A stretch of DNA of 64,000 nucleotides from Winslowiella toletana (GTDB lineage Bacteria > Pseudomonadota > Gammaproteobacteria > Enterobacterales > Enterobacteriaceae). Below, piece by piece: positions 56,680 to 64,000 of this stretch. A program made the translations under genes and the position numbers. The number at the start of each line of letters is the position of its first letter. Position 1 is the first letter of the stretch. Where the stretch lies: the NCBI RefSeq assembly GCF_017875465.1, contig NZ_JAGGMQ010000001.1, forward strand, positions 4,960,001 through 5,024,000, written 5' to 3'. Under the pieces are notes generated by a model that worked only from the letters and a program-made list of their open reading frames with translations, had not been told where the DNA came from and made no database searches.

Positions 56680-57440
56680 AGTAAGTGTCCCTGATGCCAC
56701 ACCGCGTCCTGCGTCACGCTATGGTACGGCGGGCGTTTAAGTTCATAGGCCATGGTCATCGCATCCAGCATGCTCCACAGGATATCCAGTTTAAACTGCA
56801 GGATTTCCAGCATCCGCTGCTGTTTTTCTACCGTATCGCACCAGGTCAGCGCCAGCGCCAGACCATGCTCGACATCGCGTCGCGCCTGGCTCAGACGGCC
56901 ACGGAAATAGTCATAGCCTGCTGCTTCAATCCACGGATAGTGCTGCGGCCAGCTGTCGAGGCGTGACTGGTGAATTTGTGGCGCAAACAGTTCGGTCAGT
57001 GAGCTACAGGCCGCTTCCTGCCAGACAGCGCGACGCGCAAAACTGACATAAGCATCAACCGCGAAACGCACGCCAGGCAGTACATGCTGTTCAGAGAGCA
57101 GCGCGTCACGATCCAGACCTACCGCTTCACCAAGACGCAACCAGGCTTCAATGCCCCCTTCGCTGCCGTCATAACCATCATGATCGAGAATGCGCTGCAC
57201 CCATTTGCGGCGGGTATCGGCATCCGGACAGTTAGCCATAATCGCCGCGTCTTTCAGCGGAATACTGGTCTGATAATAGAAACGGTTCGCCACCCAGCCC
57301 TGGATCTGCTCGCGCGTCGCCTGACCATTATGCATCGCAATATGGTACGGGTGATGGATATGATAAAACGCGCCTTTCGCCCGCAGCGCCTGTTCAAATT
57401 CGGATGCGGTCATCAACACAGCGGAAGTCGTGCCACTCAT
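56676..57440 (-). CDS. pqqC: pyrroloquinoline-quinone synthase PqqC
   Basis: 254 residues from an ATG at 57440 with AGGGGAA upstream. Haem oxygenase-like all-helical fold: [57 protein letters not shown], and [23 protein letters not shown] contain the active-site His, Arg and Tyr residues known in this enzyme. It carries out the final ring closure and oxidation to PQQ with oxygen, without a cofactor. Confidence 0.97.
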   Translation of the reverse strand: MSGTTSAVLMTASEFEQALRAKGAFYHIHHPYHIAMHNGQATREQIQGWVANRFYYQTSIPLKDAAIMANCPDADTRRKWVQRILDHDGYDGSEGGIEAWLRLGEAVGLDRDALLSEQHVLPGVRFAVDAYVSFARRAVWQEAACSSLTELFAPQIHQSRLDSWPQHYPWIEAAGYDYFRGRLSQARRDVEHGLALALTWCDTVEKQQRMLEILQFKLDILWSMLDAMTMAYELKRPPYHSVTQDAVWHQGHLL

Positions 57441-57450
57441 CGGGGTTCCC

Positions 57451-58362
57451 CTAAATTTCAATACGCATACCATCCCAGCTGACCTCAATACCCTGCTCAG
57501 TCAGCGCCTGCCGTTCGGCAGAAGATTCATCAAGAATCGGGTTGGTATTATTAATATGGATAAGGATTTTACGTTTTGCCGGCAGTGAGGCGAGCAACGC
57601 CATCAGCCCCTGTTTTTCCGCCAGCGCCAGATGGCCCATATCCTTACCGGTATTACGTCCGACGCCGGTATTCGCCAGCTCATTATCCCGCCACAATGTG
57701 CCATCGATCAGCAGGCAGTCAGCGCGGTTCAACCATGCCATTAAGGCGTCGTCCGGCTCACCGAGTCCTGGCGCATACAGCAGCGATTTGCCGCTACGGC
57801 TGTCCTCAATAAACAGCGCCACGTTATGGCCCGGCAGCGGTTTACCGCGATACTGCGAATAAGGCGGCGCATTGCTTAACAGTGGAATGGCGGTAAATTT
57901 CAGCGCCGGACAGACAGCGACGGAAAACGGTTCCGCAGGCTGGATCGCATGGTGGACCAGACCGCCATTCCAGTGCGACAGCATCGGAAAGACCGGGAAA
58001 CCGGTCGACAAATCCTGATGGACCTCAGGAGTACACCACACCTGATGCGGGCAACCTTCACGTAAATTGAGCAAGCCTGCGCTGTGGTCGATCTGGCTGT
58101 CGGTAAGAATAATCGAACCAATCGCCGTACCGCGTAACACGCCATGCTTAATCAATGCAGGTGTGGCTGCAATCTGCTGAGCGATATCCGGTGAGGCATT
58201 GCACAGCACCCAGTCAATACCATCATCGCTAATCGCGATCGAGGATTGGGTGCGCGCCGAGGTTTTTATCGTACCGTTACGTACGCCCTGGCAGTTGTTG
58301 CAGTTACAGTTCCACTGAGGGAAACCACCGCCCGCTGCGGAACCAAGAACATTAATCTGCAT
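57451..58362 (-). CDS. pqqB: PQQ biosynthesis protein PqqB
   Basis: 303 residues from [21 protein letters not shown] (ATG at 58362). Metallo-beta-lactamase-like fold with the modified metal motif [12 protein letters not shown]; the CNCNNC cysteines near residues 19-24 are typical of PqqB. It hydroxylates the Glu-Tyr derived intermediate in the PQQ pathway. It lies 56 bases after pqqA, across a terminator-like hairpin, and 10 bases before pqqC. Confidence 0.96.
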   Translation of the reverse strand: MQINVLGSAAGGGFPQWNCNCNNCQGVRNGTIKTSARTQSSIAISDDGIDWVLCNASPDIAQQIAATPALIKHGVLRGTAIGSIILTDSQIDHSAGLLNLREGCPHQVWCTPEVHQDLSTGFPVFPMLSHWNGGLVHHAIQPAEPFSVAVCPALKFTAIPLLSNAPPYSQYRGKPLPGHNVALFIEDSRSGKSLLYAPGLGEPDDALMAWLNRADCLLIDGTLWRDNELANTGVGRNTGKDMGHLALAEKQGLMALLASLPAKRKILIHINNTNPILDESSAERQALTEQGIEVSWDGMRIEI

Positions 58363-58389
58363 GTGTAGACCAGCAAAAGGAAAAGAAAA

Positions 58390-58413
58390 ATGCCCACAGC
58401 AGGCTGCGGGCAT
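58390..58413 (-). terminator. attenuating hairpin between pqqA and pqqB
   Basis: On the minus strand ATGCCCGCAG pairs with CTGTGGGCAT (one G-U pair) around CCTG, then TTTTC. It lies between the pqqA stop and the pqqB start, so most transcripts should end after pqqA and a minority read through. Confidence 0.8.
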
Positions 58414-58418
58414 CGGGA

Positions 58419-58496
58419 TTAGCGGTTAGAAATGTACAGCGTAACTTCTAAGCCCAGGCGTAAATCAACAAATTTAGGTTTAGTCCAGGTGGTCAT
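58419..58496 (-). CDS. pqqA: PQQ precursor peptide PqqA
   Basis: 25 residues: starts [15 protein letters not shown] and ends [10 protein letters not shown]. The conserved Glu17 and Tyr21 (E-x3-Y), which become the PQQ skeleton, are present. GAGGAG is placed at good distance before the ATG. This is the ribosomal precursor crosslinked by PqqE with PqqD, trimmed by proteases and finished by PqqB and PqqC. First gene of the pqq operon. It is unusually short but unmistakable. Confidence 0.97.
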   Translation of the reverse strand: MTTWTKPKFVDLRLGLEVTLYISNR

Positions 58497-58654
58497 ATTC
58501 AACTCCTCTTCATGGTGGTTTAAAAACACCGCAGTACTATGATTGCGGCAGACAGGTTGCTTATTGTCAAATTTTGGCAATCCGGGGCGCAGATGTTGCT
58601 CCCGACGCCGGGCGATATCAACCCTGTAAGCAGCAGGGAATTAGCGGTCGCCAG

Positions 58655-59701
58655 TCAGCTGCCCCAGGTTTTCTTTAATACTGTTAACCAGTTACGCCAT
58701 GCGATTTTCTCGATCAAGGCGCGCTCGTAACCAGCGCTGTGCATCGCTTCAATCAGCAGTGGCAGTCCGGCGACATCACCCAGCGCCGCCGGTACGCCGA
58801 TACCGTCGAAGTCGGAACCAAAGCCCACGCCCTCTTCACCCAGTTTTTCCAGCAGATAATCCAGATGTCTGACGATTTGTGACAGTGGCGTGTCGGCGTC
58901 ACGTTTGCCATCAGCACGTAAAAAAGCATTGCCAAAATTAATGCCGACAAAACCGTTACGCTCGGCAATTGCCGCCAGTTGTTTATCAGTCAGATTACGC
59001 GGCTGCGGACAGAGCGCATGAACATTTGAGTGGCTGGCAACCAGCGGCGCATCACTGTAGTTCGCAGTTTGCCAGAACGCTTTCTCATTCATATGCGACA
59101 GATCGATGAGGATCTTACGCTGATTACAGGCGTGGATCAGCGCCAGCCCGGCTGGCGTTAAACCGTCGCCGCTATCCGGTGAACCGGGAAAATCGCCGGT
59201 TACGCCATAGCCAAACTGGTTCGGCAGATTCCATAACGGCCCGATACTGCGTAACCCGGCATCATAAAACTCATCAAGCTGACTGAGCGAAGCGTCGATT
59301 GCCTCCGCGCCTTCAATATGCAATACCAGCGCCAGCACGCCCTGCTGCATACAGGTTTCAATCTCAGTCACTGTGCGGCAGACTTTTGCCCTGCCGCCGG
59401 AGCGGGTTTCAAGCTGCTGCAGCAGTGAGATTTGCGCGCGGGTAATCGCCAGCGCATCGTGCGGCTGGGGCGACGCCTGTGGTTTAAGCTGTGGCATATA
59501 TGACGCGGGAGGAATAAATACGGCAAACAGGCCACCGGCAAGGCCACCGCGCCGGATACGCGCCAGATCCAGATGTCCGTCGAGGGCGCCATCAAGAAAT
59601 AGCGCGGTCGCATCCCGGTCATCGTCCAGCCACAGGCGTAACAGCAGATCGTTATGACCATCAAAGATCGGGGGTGTGCAGAAAATCGGGCGGTCAGTCA
59701 T
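58655..59701 (-). CDS. membrane dipeptidase family (M19) peptidase beside pqq operon
   Basis: 348 residues. Peptidase M19/renal dipeptidase fold: metal-binding FDGHNDLLLRLW (H16, D18), the bridging glutamate in LHIEGAEAID, DLSHMNEKAFW and VASHSNVHALCPQPRNLTD with further histidines, and GSDFDGIG. It hydrolyses dipeptides. It is 158 bases upstream of pqqA on the same strand. A dipeptidase could help recycle fragments of PqqA or the Glu-Tyr adduct, but that link is positional only. No signal peptide, so cytoplasmic. Confidence 0.92.
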   Translation of the reverse strand: MTDRPIFCTPPIFDGHNDLLLRLWLDDDRDATALFLDGALDGHLDLARIRRGGLAGGLFAVFIPPASYMPQLKPQASPQPHDALAITRAQISLLQQLETRSGGRAKVCRTVTEIETCMQQGVLALVLHIEGAEAIDASLSQLDEFYDAGLRSIGPLWNLPNQFGYGVTGDFPGSPDSGDGLTPAGLALIHACNQRKILIDLSHMNEKAFWQTANYSDAPLVASHSNVHALCPQPRNLTDKQLAAIAERNGFVGINFGNAFLRADGKRDADTPLSQIVRHLDYLLEKLGEEGVGFGSDFDGIGVPAALGDVAGLPLLIEAMHSAGYERALIEKIAWRNWLTVLKKTWGS

Positions 59702-60196
59702 GTTACTCAGCAGATAATATCGCTAAAATCAGGGAAAAAATGATACGGCAATGTTACCTGATTGTTGTCGGCAATTTCCTGCTAAAAAATGCTAAAACGG
59801 CAACGATAGCAGTAGCATTGCACAACTTAAGCCAGCGGCTTTACTATGGTGCCTTCAGTGGCGTGGGTACTGTGGCAGTATTTGCGCTTTTTTCTTTTTG
59901 GGAGTTAAAAACCACCTATACATATTACTAATATCATTATGAAAGGATATTAAATTAAACATTAGTTTCTGCCATTTAATTTGCTAAAAGACATAGCATC
60001 ACTCGCCTGCCTAAAATTAATGAATTATCATGGAGGGAACTTTTAATAACCGGGTAAGCTGTTATAGTAATTATAAAAACATTGAATTATATCGTTTAAC
60101 TCAGCAAGTGTGTTGGTTGAAAAATCACATAAAGAATAATTAACCATAAAGGTAGCTTGTTAATTAAATAATATGGACTTTATAACAGGTTGAATC
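59702..60196. other. 495-base AT-rich stretch without a supported gene
   Basis: This stretch between the dipeptidase and the YifN-type toxin is clearly poorer in GC than its surroundings. A weak 85-residue plus-strand frame (59674-59931) has no domain or ribosome binding site and largely overlaps the divergent promoter. No antitoxin-like ORF, tRNA or strong repeat was seen. Confidence 0.6.
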
Positions 60197-60646
60197 ATGG
60201 CGATAAATTTCAGTCCAAAAGTTGGCGAAATACTGGAATGTAATTTTGGTAACTATCTTGTAGGTAATGATGGTCAAATCGTCACAAATTTTTACGATGG
60301 GCACCTGCCTCCAGAAATGGTAAAAAATCGGCTTGTCGTAGTGCTTAACGGGAAGCTTAATGGCAACGCCTGTATTGTAGTGCCACTCTCCACTACACAC
60401 GACAGGGAAAAATGTAATCGTGGCATGCATGTTGAGATTTCTGAAGAAGTTATAGAAATGCTCCGCTTTTTCAGCCAGCAAACACGCTGGGCAAAGGCCG
60501 ATTTGATGCAGCAGGTTAGCCGTAGCAGGCTTAACCGAGCAAGAACAGATAGAGGTTATCTCAATCAGTGCCTGCCGCGCGAAATTGTTGCTGAAATTCA
60601 GCGGGCGGTGATCAAGTCTATTAATGCGGCATGGTTAATTAAATAA
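60197..60646 (+). CDS. YifN-type PemK/MazF-family toxin, no antitoxin gene adjacent
   Basis: 149 residues. PemK/MazF-like barrel: the start FSPKVGEILECNFGNY, then MVKNRLVVVLNGKLNGNACIVVPLST (equivalent to the RPVVVL and PLST segments of MazF), RGMHVEI, and TRWAKADLMQQVSRSRL. This matches the YifN group of E. coli, which is longer than MazF and is usually found without an antitoxin partner. MazF relatives are ribonucleases; activity of YifN types is uncertain. It stands alone in an AT-rich pocket next to the third ABC importer. Confidence 0.85.
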   Translation: MAINFSPKVGEILECNFGNYLVGNDGQIVTNFYDGHLPPEMVKNRLVVVLNGKLNGNACIVVPLSTTHDREKCNRGMHVEISEEVIEMLRFFSQQTRWAKADLMQQVSRSRLNRARTDRGYLNQCLPREIVAEIQRAVIKSINAAWLIK

Positions 60647-60712
60647 GCTGTTGACGACATCGTCAGCAACAAGGATAATCACTTTGTAGCCCTTCGAGGC
60701 CCTTAAGTTTTA

Positions 60713-60759
60713 TCCCCTTAGGGGACCTGCAAAGCCCAGCCGTCAAAGCTGGGCTTTGC
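60713..60759 (+). terminator. two hairpins after the YifN-type gene
   Basis: TCCCC-TTA-GGGGA (60713-60725) is followed by perfect 12-bp arms GCAAAGCCCAGC and GCTGGGCTTTGC (60729-60759). The second ends in GCCATTTC, with only a short T tract. Likely a transcription end for the toxin gene. Confidence 0.6.
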
Positions 60760-60800
60760 CATTTCTGATCACTTACTCACTATCCCAATCCATTACCCCC

Positions 60801-60827
60801 CTAAAGATTATTTCCAGCAATCTTTAG
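60801..60827. promoter_or_regulatory. inverted repeat upstream of third importer operon
   Basis: Perfect 9-bp arms CTAAAGATT and AATCTTTAG with a 9-base spacer, 84 bases before the binding-protein start. The spacing equals two helical half-turns, fitting an operator for a dimeric regulator not encoded in this window. Confidence 0.45.
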
Positions 60828-60910
60828 CACATTTCCTTGCTTCTCTCCGCTCGCGTCTGGTCAGAAGATAACTGAACAGCTCAGACTCGTTGATAATAAA
60901 GGAATTCACC

Positions 60911-62557
60911 ATGCACACGTTTTTTCGCCTGAACAGGCTTCAGCGTTCGCTGGCCTCAGGCGCCCTGTTTCTGTCGTTCGCCGGGATCAATACCCTGTAT
61001 GCCGCAGAGGCGGTAGTGAAAGGAGGCACGCTGATCTATCTGGAACAGCAGGCGCATACCAATCTCTATCCACCCGCTGGCGGTTTTTATCCCAACGGCG
61101 GTTTGCTGAATCAGATCACCGATAAGCTGACCTGGCAGAACCCGAAAACCCTGCAGGTGGAACCCTGGATTGCCGAGAGCTGGAGCACTAACGCTGATAA
61201 GACCGAGTACACCTTTAAACTGCGTCCGGGGGTCACCTTCTCCGACGGTACGCCGCTGGATGCTAATGCAGCGGCGAAAAACTTTGATACCTATGGGCTC
61301 GGCAATAAACAGAATCGTCTGCCGGTTTCGGAAGTGATTAACAATTATCAGCGCAGCGAAGTTATCGATCCGCTGACGGTAAAGTTTTACTTTAAAAAAT
61401 CGTCGCCGGGCTTTTTGCAGGGCACTGCCACCATTGGCTCCGGTCTGGTGTCGCTCAGTACGCTGGCGCGCAACTTCGATGCCCTTGGTGATGCACGCCA
61501 TATTATCGGCTCTGGCCCGTTTGTGGTGAAAGATGAGAAGCTGGGGCGCGAAGTCGATCTGGTCGCACGTAAAGATTACCAGTGGGGACCGAAAAACCTC
61601 GTTCAGCAAGGCCCGGCCAATCTTGATGGCATTAAAATAATTGTTACACCGGAAGATAGCGTGCGTATCGGCGCACTGCTGGCCGGTCAGGCGGATGTGA
61701 TTCGTCAGGTGCAGGCTTACGATGAAAAGCAGGCCAGCGATCAAAAATTCCCGATTTATGCGGCGCCCACCCGCGGGATAAACGACAGCATCAGTTTCCG
61801 TCCGGATAATCCGCTGGTTGCCGATCTCAATGTGCGCCTGGCGCTGCTGCATGCCACCAATGCGCGTCAGGTGGTCGATACCCTGTTCTCACCCAACTAT
61901 CCGCAGGCCACCTCGGTAGTGGCGAAATCTGCCGCGGGTTATGTCGATTTGTCCGACAAGCTGAAATATGACCCCGAGTACGCTAAACAACTGCTGGATA
62001 AAGCGGGCTGGAAAGCGGGTAGTGACGGTATCCGCCAGAAAGATGGCCAGCGGCTGGTGCTGAATATCTACGAATCGCTGCCGCAGCCGCAAAACAAAGA
62101 AGTGTTGCAGCTGATCGCCCAGCAGTGGAAGCAGGTTGGCGTCGGTCTGACGGTACGCGCGGGTGATGCCGGCAGCAAAACTCTCGATAGCCTCGACCCG
62201 CTGAAAACCCCGCTTACCGTGTCGGAAGTGGGTCGCGCCGACCCGGATGTGATTAAAAGCCAGTTCTATCCTGCCAACCGCGACGCGTTGCTGCAAAAAG
62301 GCGGATCCAGCGATAAGGTGCAAAACTTCCGCGACGACAAGCTGAACCAGCTGCTGGTTGATATCTCGGCTGCCACCGATCCGCAGCAGCGTCTGAAACT
62401 GGCCGGTGACGCGCAACGCTATCTGCTGGATAACGCCTATGTGATCCCGATATTTGAAGAACCGCAGGTGTTCGCTGCCGCCCCCTGGCTGAAAGGCATT
62501 AATTTTGAAGCCGTTGGTCGCCCGAGTTTCTACGGCGCCTGGCTTGAAAAACACTAA
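60911..62557 (+). CDS. peptide-type ABC substrate-binding protein (system 3)
   Basis: 548 residues from an ATG at 60911 with AAGGAA upstream. Signal peptide (ASGALFLSFAGINTLYAAEA). Family 5 binding protein: GGTLIYLEQQAHTNLYPPAGGFYPNGG, TFKLRPGVTFSDGTPLDA, HIIGSGPFVVKDEKLGRE and NPLVADLNVRLALLHATN. First gene of the third importer in the window. The ligand is unknown; the mature start differs from the two other binding proteins here, so the three systems are likely to serve different compounds. Confidence 0.93.
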   Translation: MHTFFRLNRLQRSLASGALFLSFAGINTLYAAEAVVKGGTLIYLEQQAHTNLYPPAGGFYPNGGLLNQITDKLTWQNPKTLQVEPWIAESWSTNADKTEYTFKLRPGVTFSDGTPLDANAAAKNFDTYGLGNKQNRLPVSEVINNYQRSEVIDPLTVKFYFKKSSPGFLQGTATIGSGLVSLSTLARNFDALGDARHIIGSGPFVVKDEKLGREVDLVARKDYQWGPKNLVQQGPANLDGIKIIVTPEDSVRIGALLAGQADVIRQVQAYDEKQASDQKFPIYAAPTRGINDSISFRPDNPLVADLNVRLALLHATNARQVVDTLFSPNYPQATSVVAKSAAGYVDLSDKLKYDPEYAKQLLDKAGWKAGSDGIRQKDGQRLVLNIYESLPQPQNKEVLQLIAQQWKQVGVGLTVRAGDAGSKTLDSLDPLKTPLTVSEVGRADPDVIKSQFYPANRDALLQKGGSSDKVQNFRDDKLNQLLVDISAATDPQQRLKLAGDAQRYLLDNAYVIPIFEEPQVFAAAPWLKGINFEAVGRPSFYGAWLEKH

Positions 62558-62572
62558 GCCTGAGGAGAGACG

Positions 62573-63517
62573 ATGAAACGCTATCTTACCCAGCGTGTCG
62601 GTCAGGCCCTGCTGGTACTGTGGGCGGCGTTTAGCGTCTCCTTTGTGCTGTTGCAGGTGCTACCGGGCGACGCGATTCTGATTAAATTTCAGAATCCCGA
62701 TCTCGGTCTCAGCCCGACGCAGATTGCCGAAATGCGTGAAGCCTACGGGGTCGACAGCCCCCTCTGGCAGCAGTATCTGCATACTCTGGTGGCGATGCTG
62801 CACGGTGACTTTGGTTATTCAGTGCAGGCCGGGGTGCCGGTCAGCGAGCTGATTGCCACTAACTTCCCCGAGACCTTAAGCCTTGCGCTGCCGGGTTTTG
62901 CACTGGCGGTGCTGATTGCCGCAGTGCTGGCCTTTGCCTCTAATCTGGTGGGTTTTCGCTGGCTGAAAAATGCCCTGCAAAGTCTGCCGTCGCTGTTTAT
63001 CTCGATTCCCACTTTCTGGCTGGGTATCGCACTGATTCAGCTGTTCTCCTTTCAGCTGCGCTGGATCCCGGTGATCAACCCAGGCCCGTTGCAGGGACTG
63101 ATTCTGCCAGTTATTACGCTGGCGCTGCCGATTTCCGCGCCGCTGGCGCAGATTCTGATCCGCAGTCTCGATCAGGTGCAAACTCAGCCATTTGTCGCCG
63201 TGGCGCGGGCTAAAGGCGCCAGCTACAGCGGCGTGCTATGGCGTCATGTCACGCTAAATGCGTTGTTGCCGGTATTAACCGTTGCCGGTTTGCTGCTGGG
63301 TGAATTAATTGCCGGCGCGCTGATTACAGAAACCGTATTTGGCCTTAGCGGCCTCGGTCAGCTGACCCAGCAGGCGGTCAACAATCAGGATGTAGCGGTG
63401 CTACAGGCAATTGTGATGATTTCGGCGACTGGATTTGTGGTCATCAATCTGCTGGTCGATCTGATTACCCCACTGCTGGATCCACGCCTGCAAACCTACA
63501 GCGGAGTGACATCATGA
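62573..63517 (+). CDS. peptide-type ABC transporter permease, DppB-like (system 3)
   Basis: 314 residues, 15 bases after the binding-protein gene, with GAGGAG upstream. DppB features: LLVLWAAFSVSFVLLQVLPGDAI, MREAYGVDSPLWQQY, GDFGYSVQAGVPVSELI, and the EAA-type loop PFVAVARAKGASYSGVLWRHV. About six membrane helices. It ends in a 4-base overlap with the next permease. Confidence 0.93.
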   Translation: MKRYLTQRVGQALLVLWAAFSVSFVLLQVLPGDAILIKFQNPDLGLSPTQIAEMREAYGVDSPLWQQYLHTLVAMLHGDFGYSVQAGVPVSELIATNFPETLSLALPGFALAVLIAAVLAFASNLVGFRWLKNALQSLPSLFISIPTFWLGIALIQLFSFQLRWIPVINPGPLQGLILPVITLALPISAPLAQILIRSLDQVQTQPFVAVARAKGASYSGVLWRHVTLNALLPVLTVAGLLLGELIAGALITETVFGLSGLGQLTQQAVNNQDVAVLQAIVMISATGFVVINLLVDLITPLLDPRLQTYSGVTS

Positions 63518-64000
63518 GCCTTGTAGATCATCTGAGTCGTACGAAAATCACCTCGGTGCGCCGCTCGCCAGGTTATCGCTGGCAGGCTGGCGCGCTGCTT
63601 GCCTGGCTGGTGCTGCTGACAGCGATCCTCGCCGCTATCGCGCCGGGACTGTTTACCAGCTTCAGCGCCACCGAAGGTATCGCCGGGGCGCAGCGCCTCG
63701 CGCCACAGGCCGGACACTGGCTTGGCACCGATCAGCTGGGACGTGACCTTTATGCCCGAATCATCTATGGCGCATCGCACTCGCTGTCCGGCGCACTGGT
63801 CGCGGTGGCGCTGGGACTGGTGGCTGGTACGCTACTTGGCGGGCTGGCTGGCGCCACCGGCGGCAAAACCGAAAGCGTGGTGATGCGTATTATTGACGTG
63901 CTGTTGTCGATTCCTGGCCTGCTGCTGTCGCTCAGCGTGATTATTCTGCTGGGGTTTGGCACCGTTAATGCGGCGATTGCCGTCGGTATCACGTCGGTCG
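63514..64000 (+). CDS. peptide-type ABC transporter permease, DppC-like (system 3, cut by window edge)
   Basis: The ATG at 63514 overlaps the previous stop by 4 bases, and the frame stays open for 162 codons to the window edge. N-terminal helix (GALLAWLVLLTAILAAIAPG), then HWLGTDQLGRDLYARIIYGASHS, the DppC signature, and following membrane helices. The ATPase gene is expected to the right of the window. Confidence 0.92.
   Translation, partial: MSLVDHLSRTKITSVRRSPGYRWQAGALLAWLVLLTAILAAIAPGLFTSFSATEGIAGAQRLAPQAGHWLGTDQLGRDLYARIIYGASHSLSGALVAVALGLVAGTLLGGLAGATGGKTESVVMRIIDVLLSIPGLLLSLSVIILLGFGTVNAAIAVGITSV

Noticed and set aside
59674..59931. 85-codon plus-strand frame as an antitoxin for the YifN-type toxin
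   Set aside because: Its start lies antisense to the dipeptidase gene, it ends 265 bases before the toxin, and it shows no antitoxin fold or ribosome binding site.
60746..60910. Riboswitch in front of the third importer
   Set aside because: Only simple inverted repeats were seen; nothing matches a riboswitch core that I know.

Overview
The window looks like chromosomal DNA of a plant- or environment-associated member of the Enterobacterales, most likely Erwiniaceae (Pantoea/Erwinia-like). This is inferred from moderately GC-rich coding sequence, a PQQ operon together with membrane glucose dehydrogenase, enterobacterial AnsB, Dcm, YifN-type toxin and DUF943/DUF3289 genes, and many transporter and regulator pairs typical of that family. 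No tRNA, rRNA, insertion sequence, prophage or CRISPR array was seen. Gene starts were moved to ribosome binding sites or stop/start overlaps where the sequence allowed it.

Layout: 1-1.6 kb is the end of a TolC-type (probably metal) efflux locus with a small Cys/His-rich exported protein. 1.7-14.5 kb is a long leftward catabolic operon: aldehyde dehydrogenase, a complete peptide-type ABC importer, an omega-aminotransferase, an amidase, and an APH-fold kinase paired with a class III aminotransferase that resembles ammoniophospholyases. A divergent TetR gene probably controls it. 14.5-20 kb holds LysR/MFS and AraC/SDR regulator-target pairs. 20-24 kb holds L-asparaginase II, a candidate antisense-strand small RNA, a solitary NlpA/MetQ lipoprotein and Dcm. 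24.2-27.3 kb holds a second kinase/aminotransferase pair with its own GntR regulator. 27.3-29.5 kb is an AT-richer islet: a truncated Abi-like gene flanked by two copies of a structured element, and a DUF3289-DUF943 fusion.

29.6-36.6 kb is a second peptide-type ABC importer coupled to a CocE-type hydrolase. 36.8-39.7 kb has small membrane proteins, a LysR and a CpdA-like phosphodiesterase with an altered motif. 39.8-41.6 kb is a chemoreceptor with a sigma-28-like promoter. 41.7-44.1 kb is gcd. 45-52.8 kb has a TetR/oxidoreductase pair and a Fur-controlled siderophore receptor plus FecBCDE-like importer. 52.9-59.7 kb is pqqABCDEF with a hairpin between pqqA and pqqB and an M19 dipeptidase upstream. 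60.2 kb is a solitary YifN/PemK-type toxin. From 60.9 kb to the end is a third peptide-type ABC importer, cut by the window edge.

How the genes work together: the PQQ operon supplies the cofactor for Gcd, giving periplasmic oxidation of glucose to gluconolactone. The iron cluster is a self-contained uptake system. The two kinase/phospholyase-like pairs suggest catabolism of amino-alcohol compounds (hydroxylysine- or ethanolamine-like) by phosphorylation followed by ammonia plus phosphate elimination; in the first locus they sit with an importer, an amidase and an aldehyde dehydrogenase, which would make a complete pathway. That pathway is the most interesting hypothesis here. The structured RNA elements around the Abi remnant and the DUF3289-DUF943 fusion are the next best candidates.
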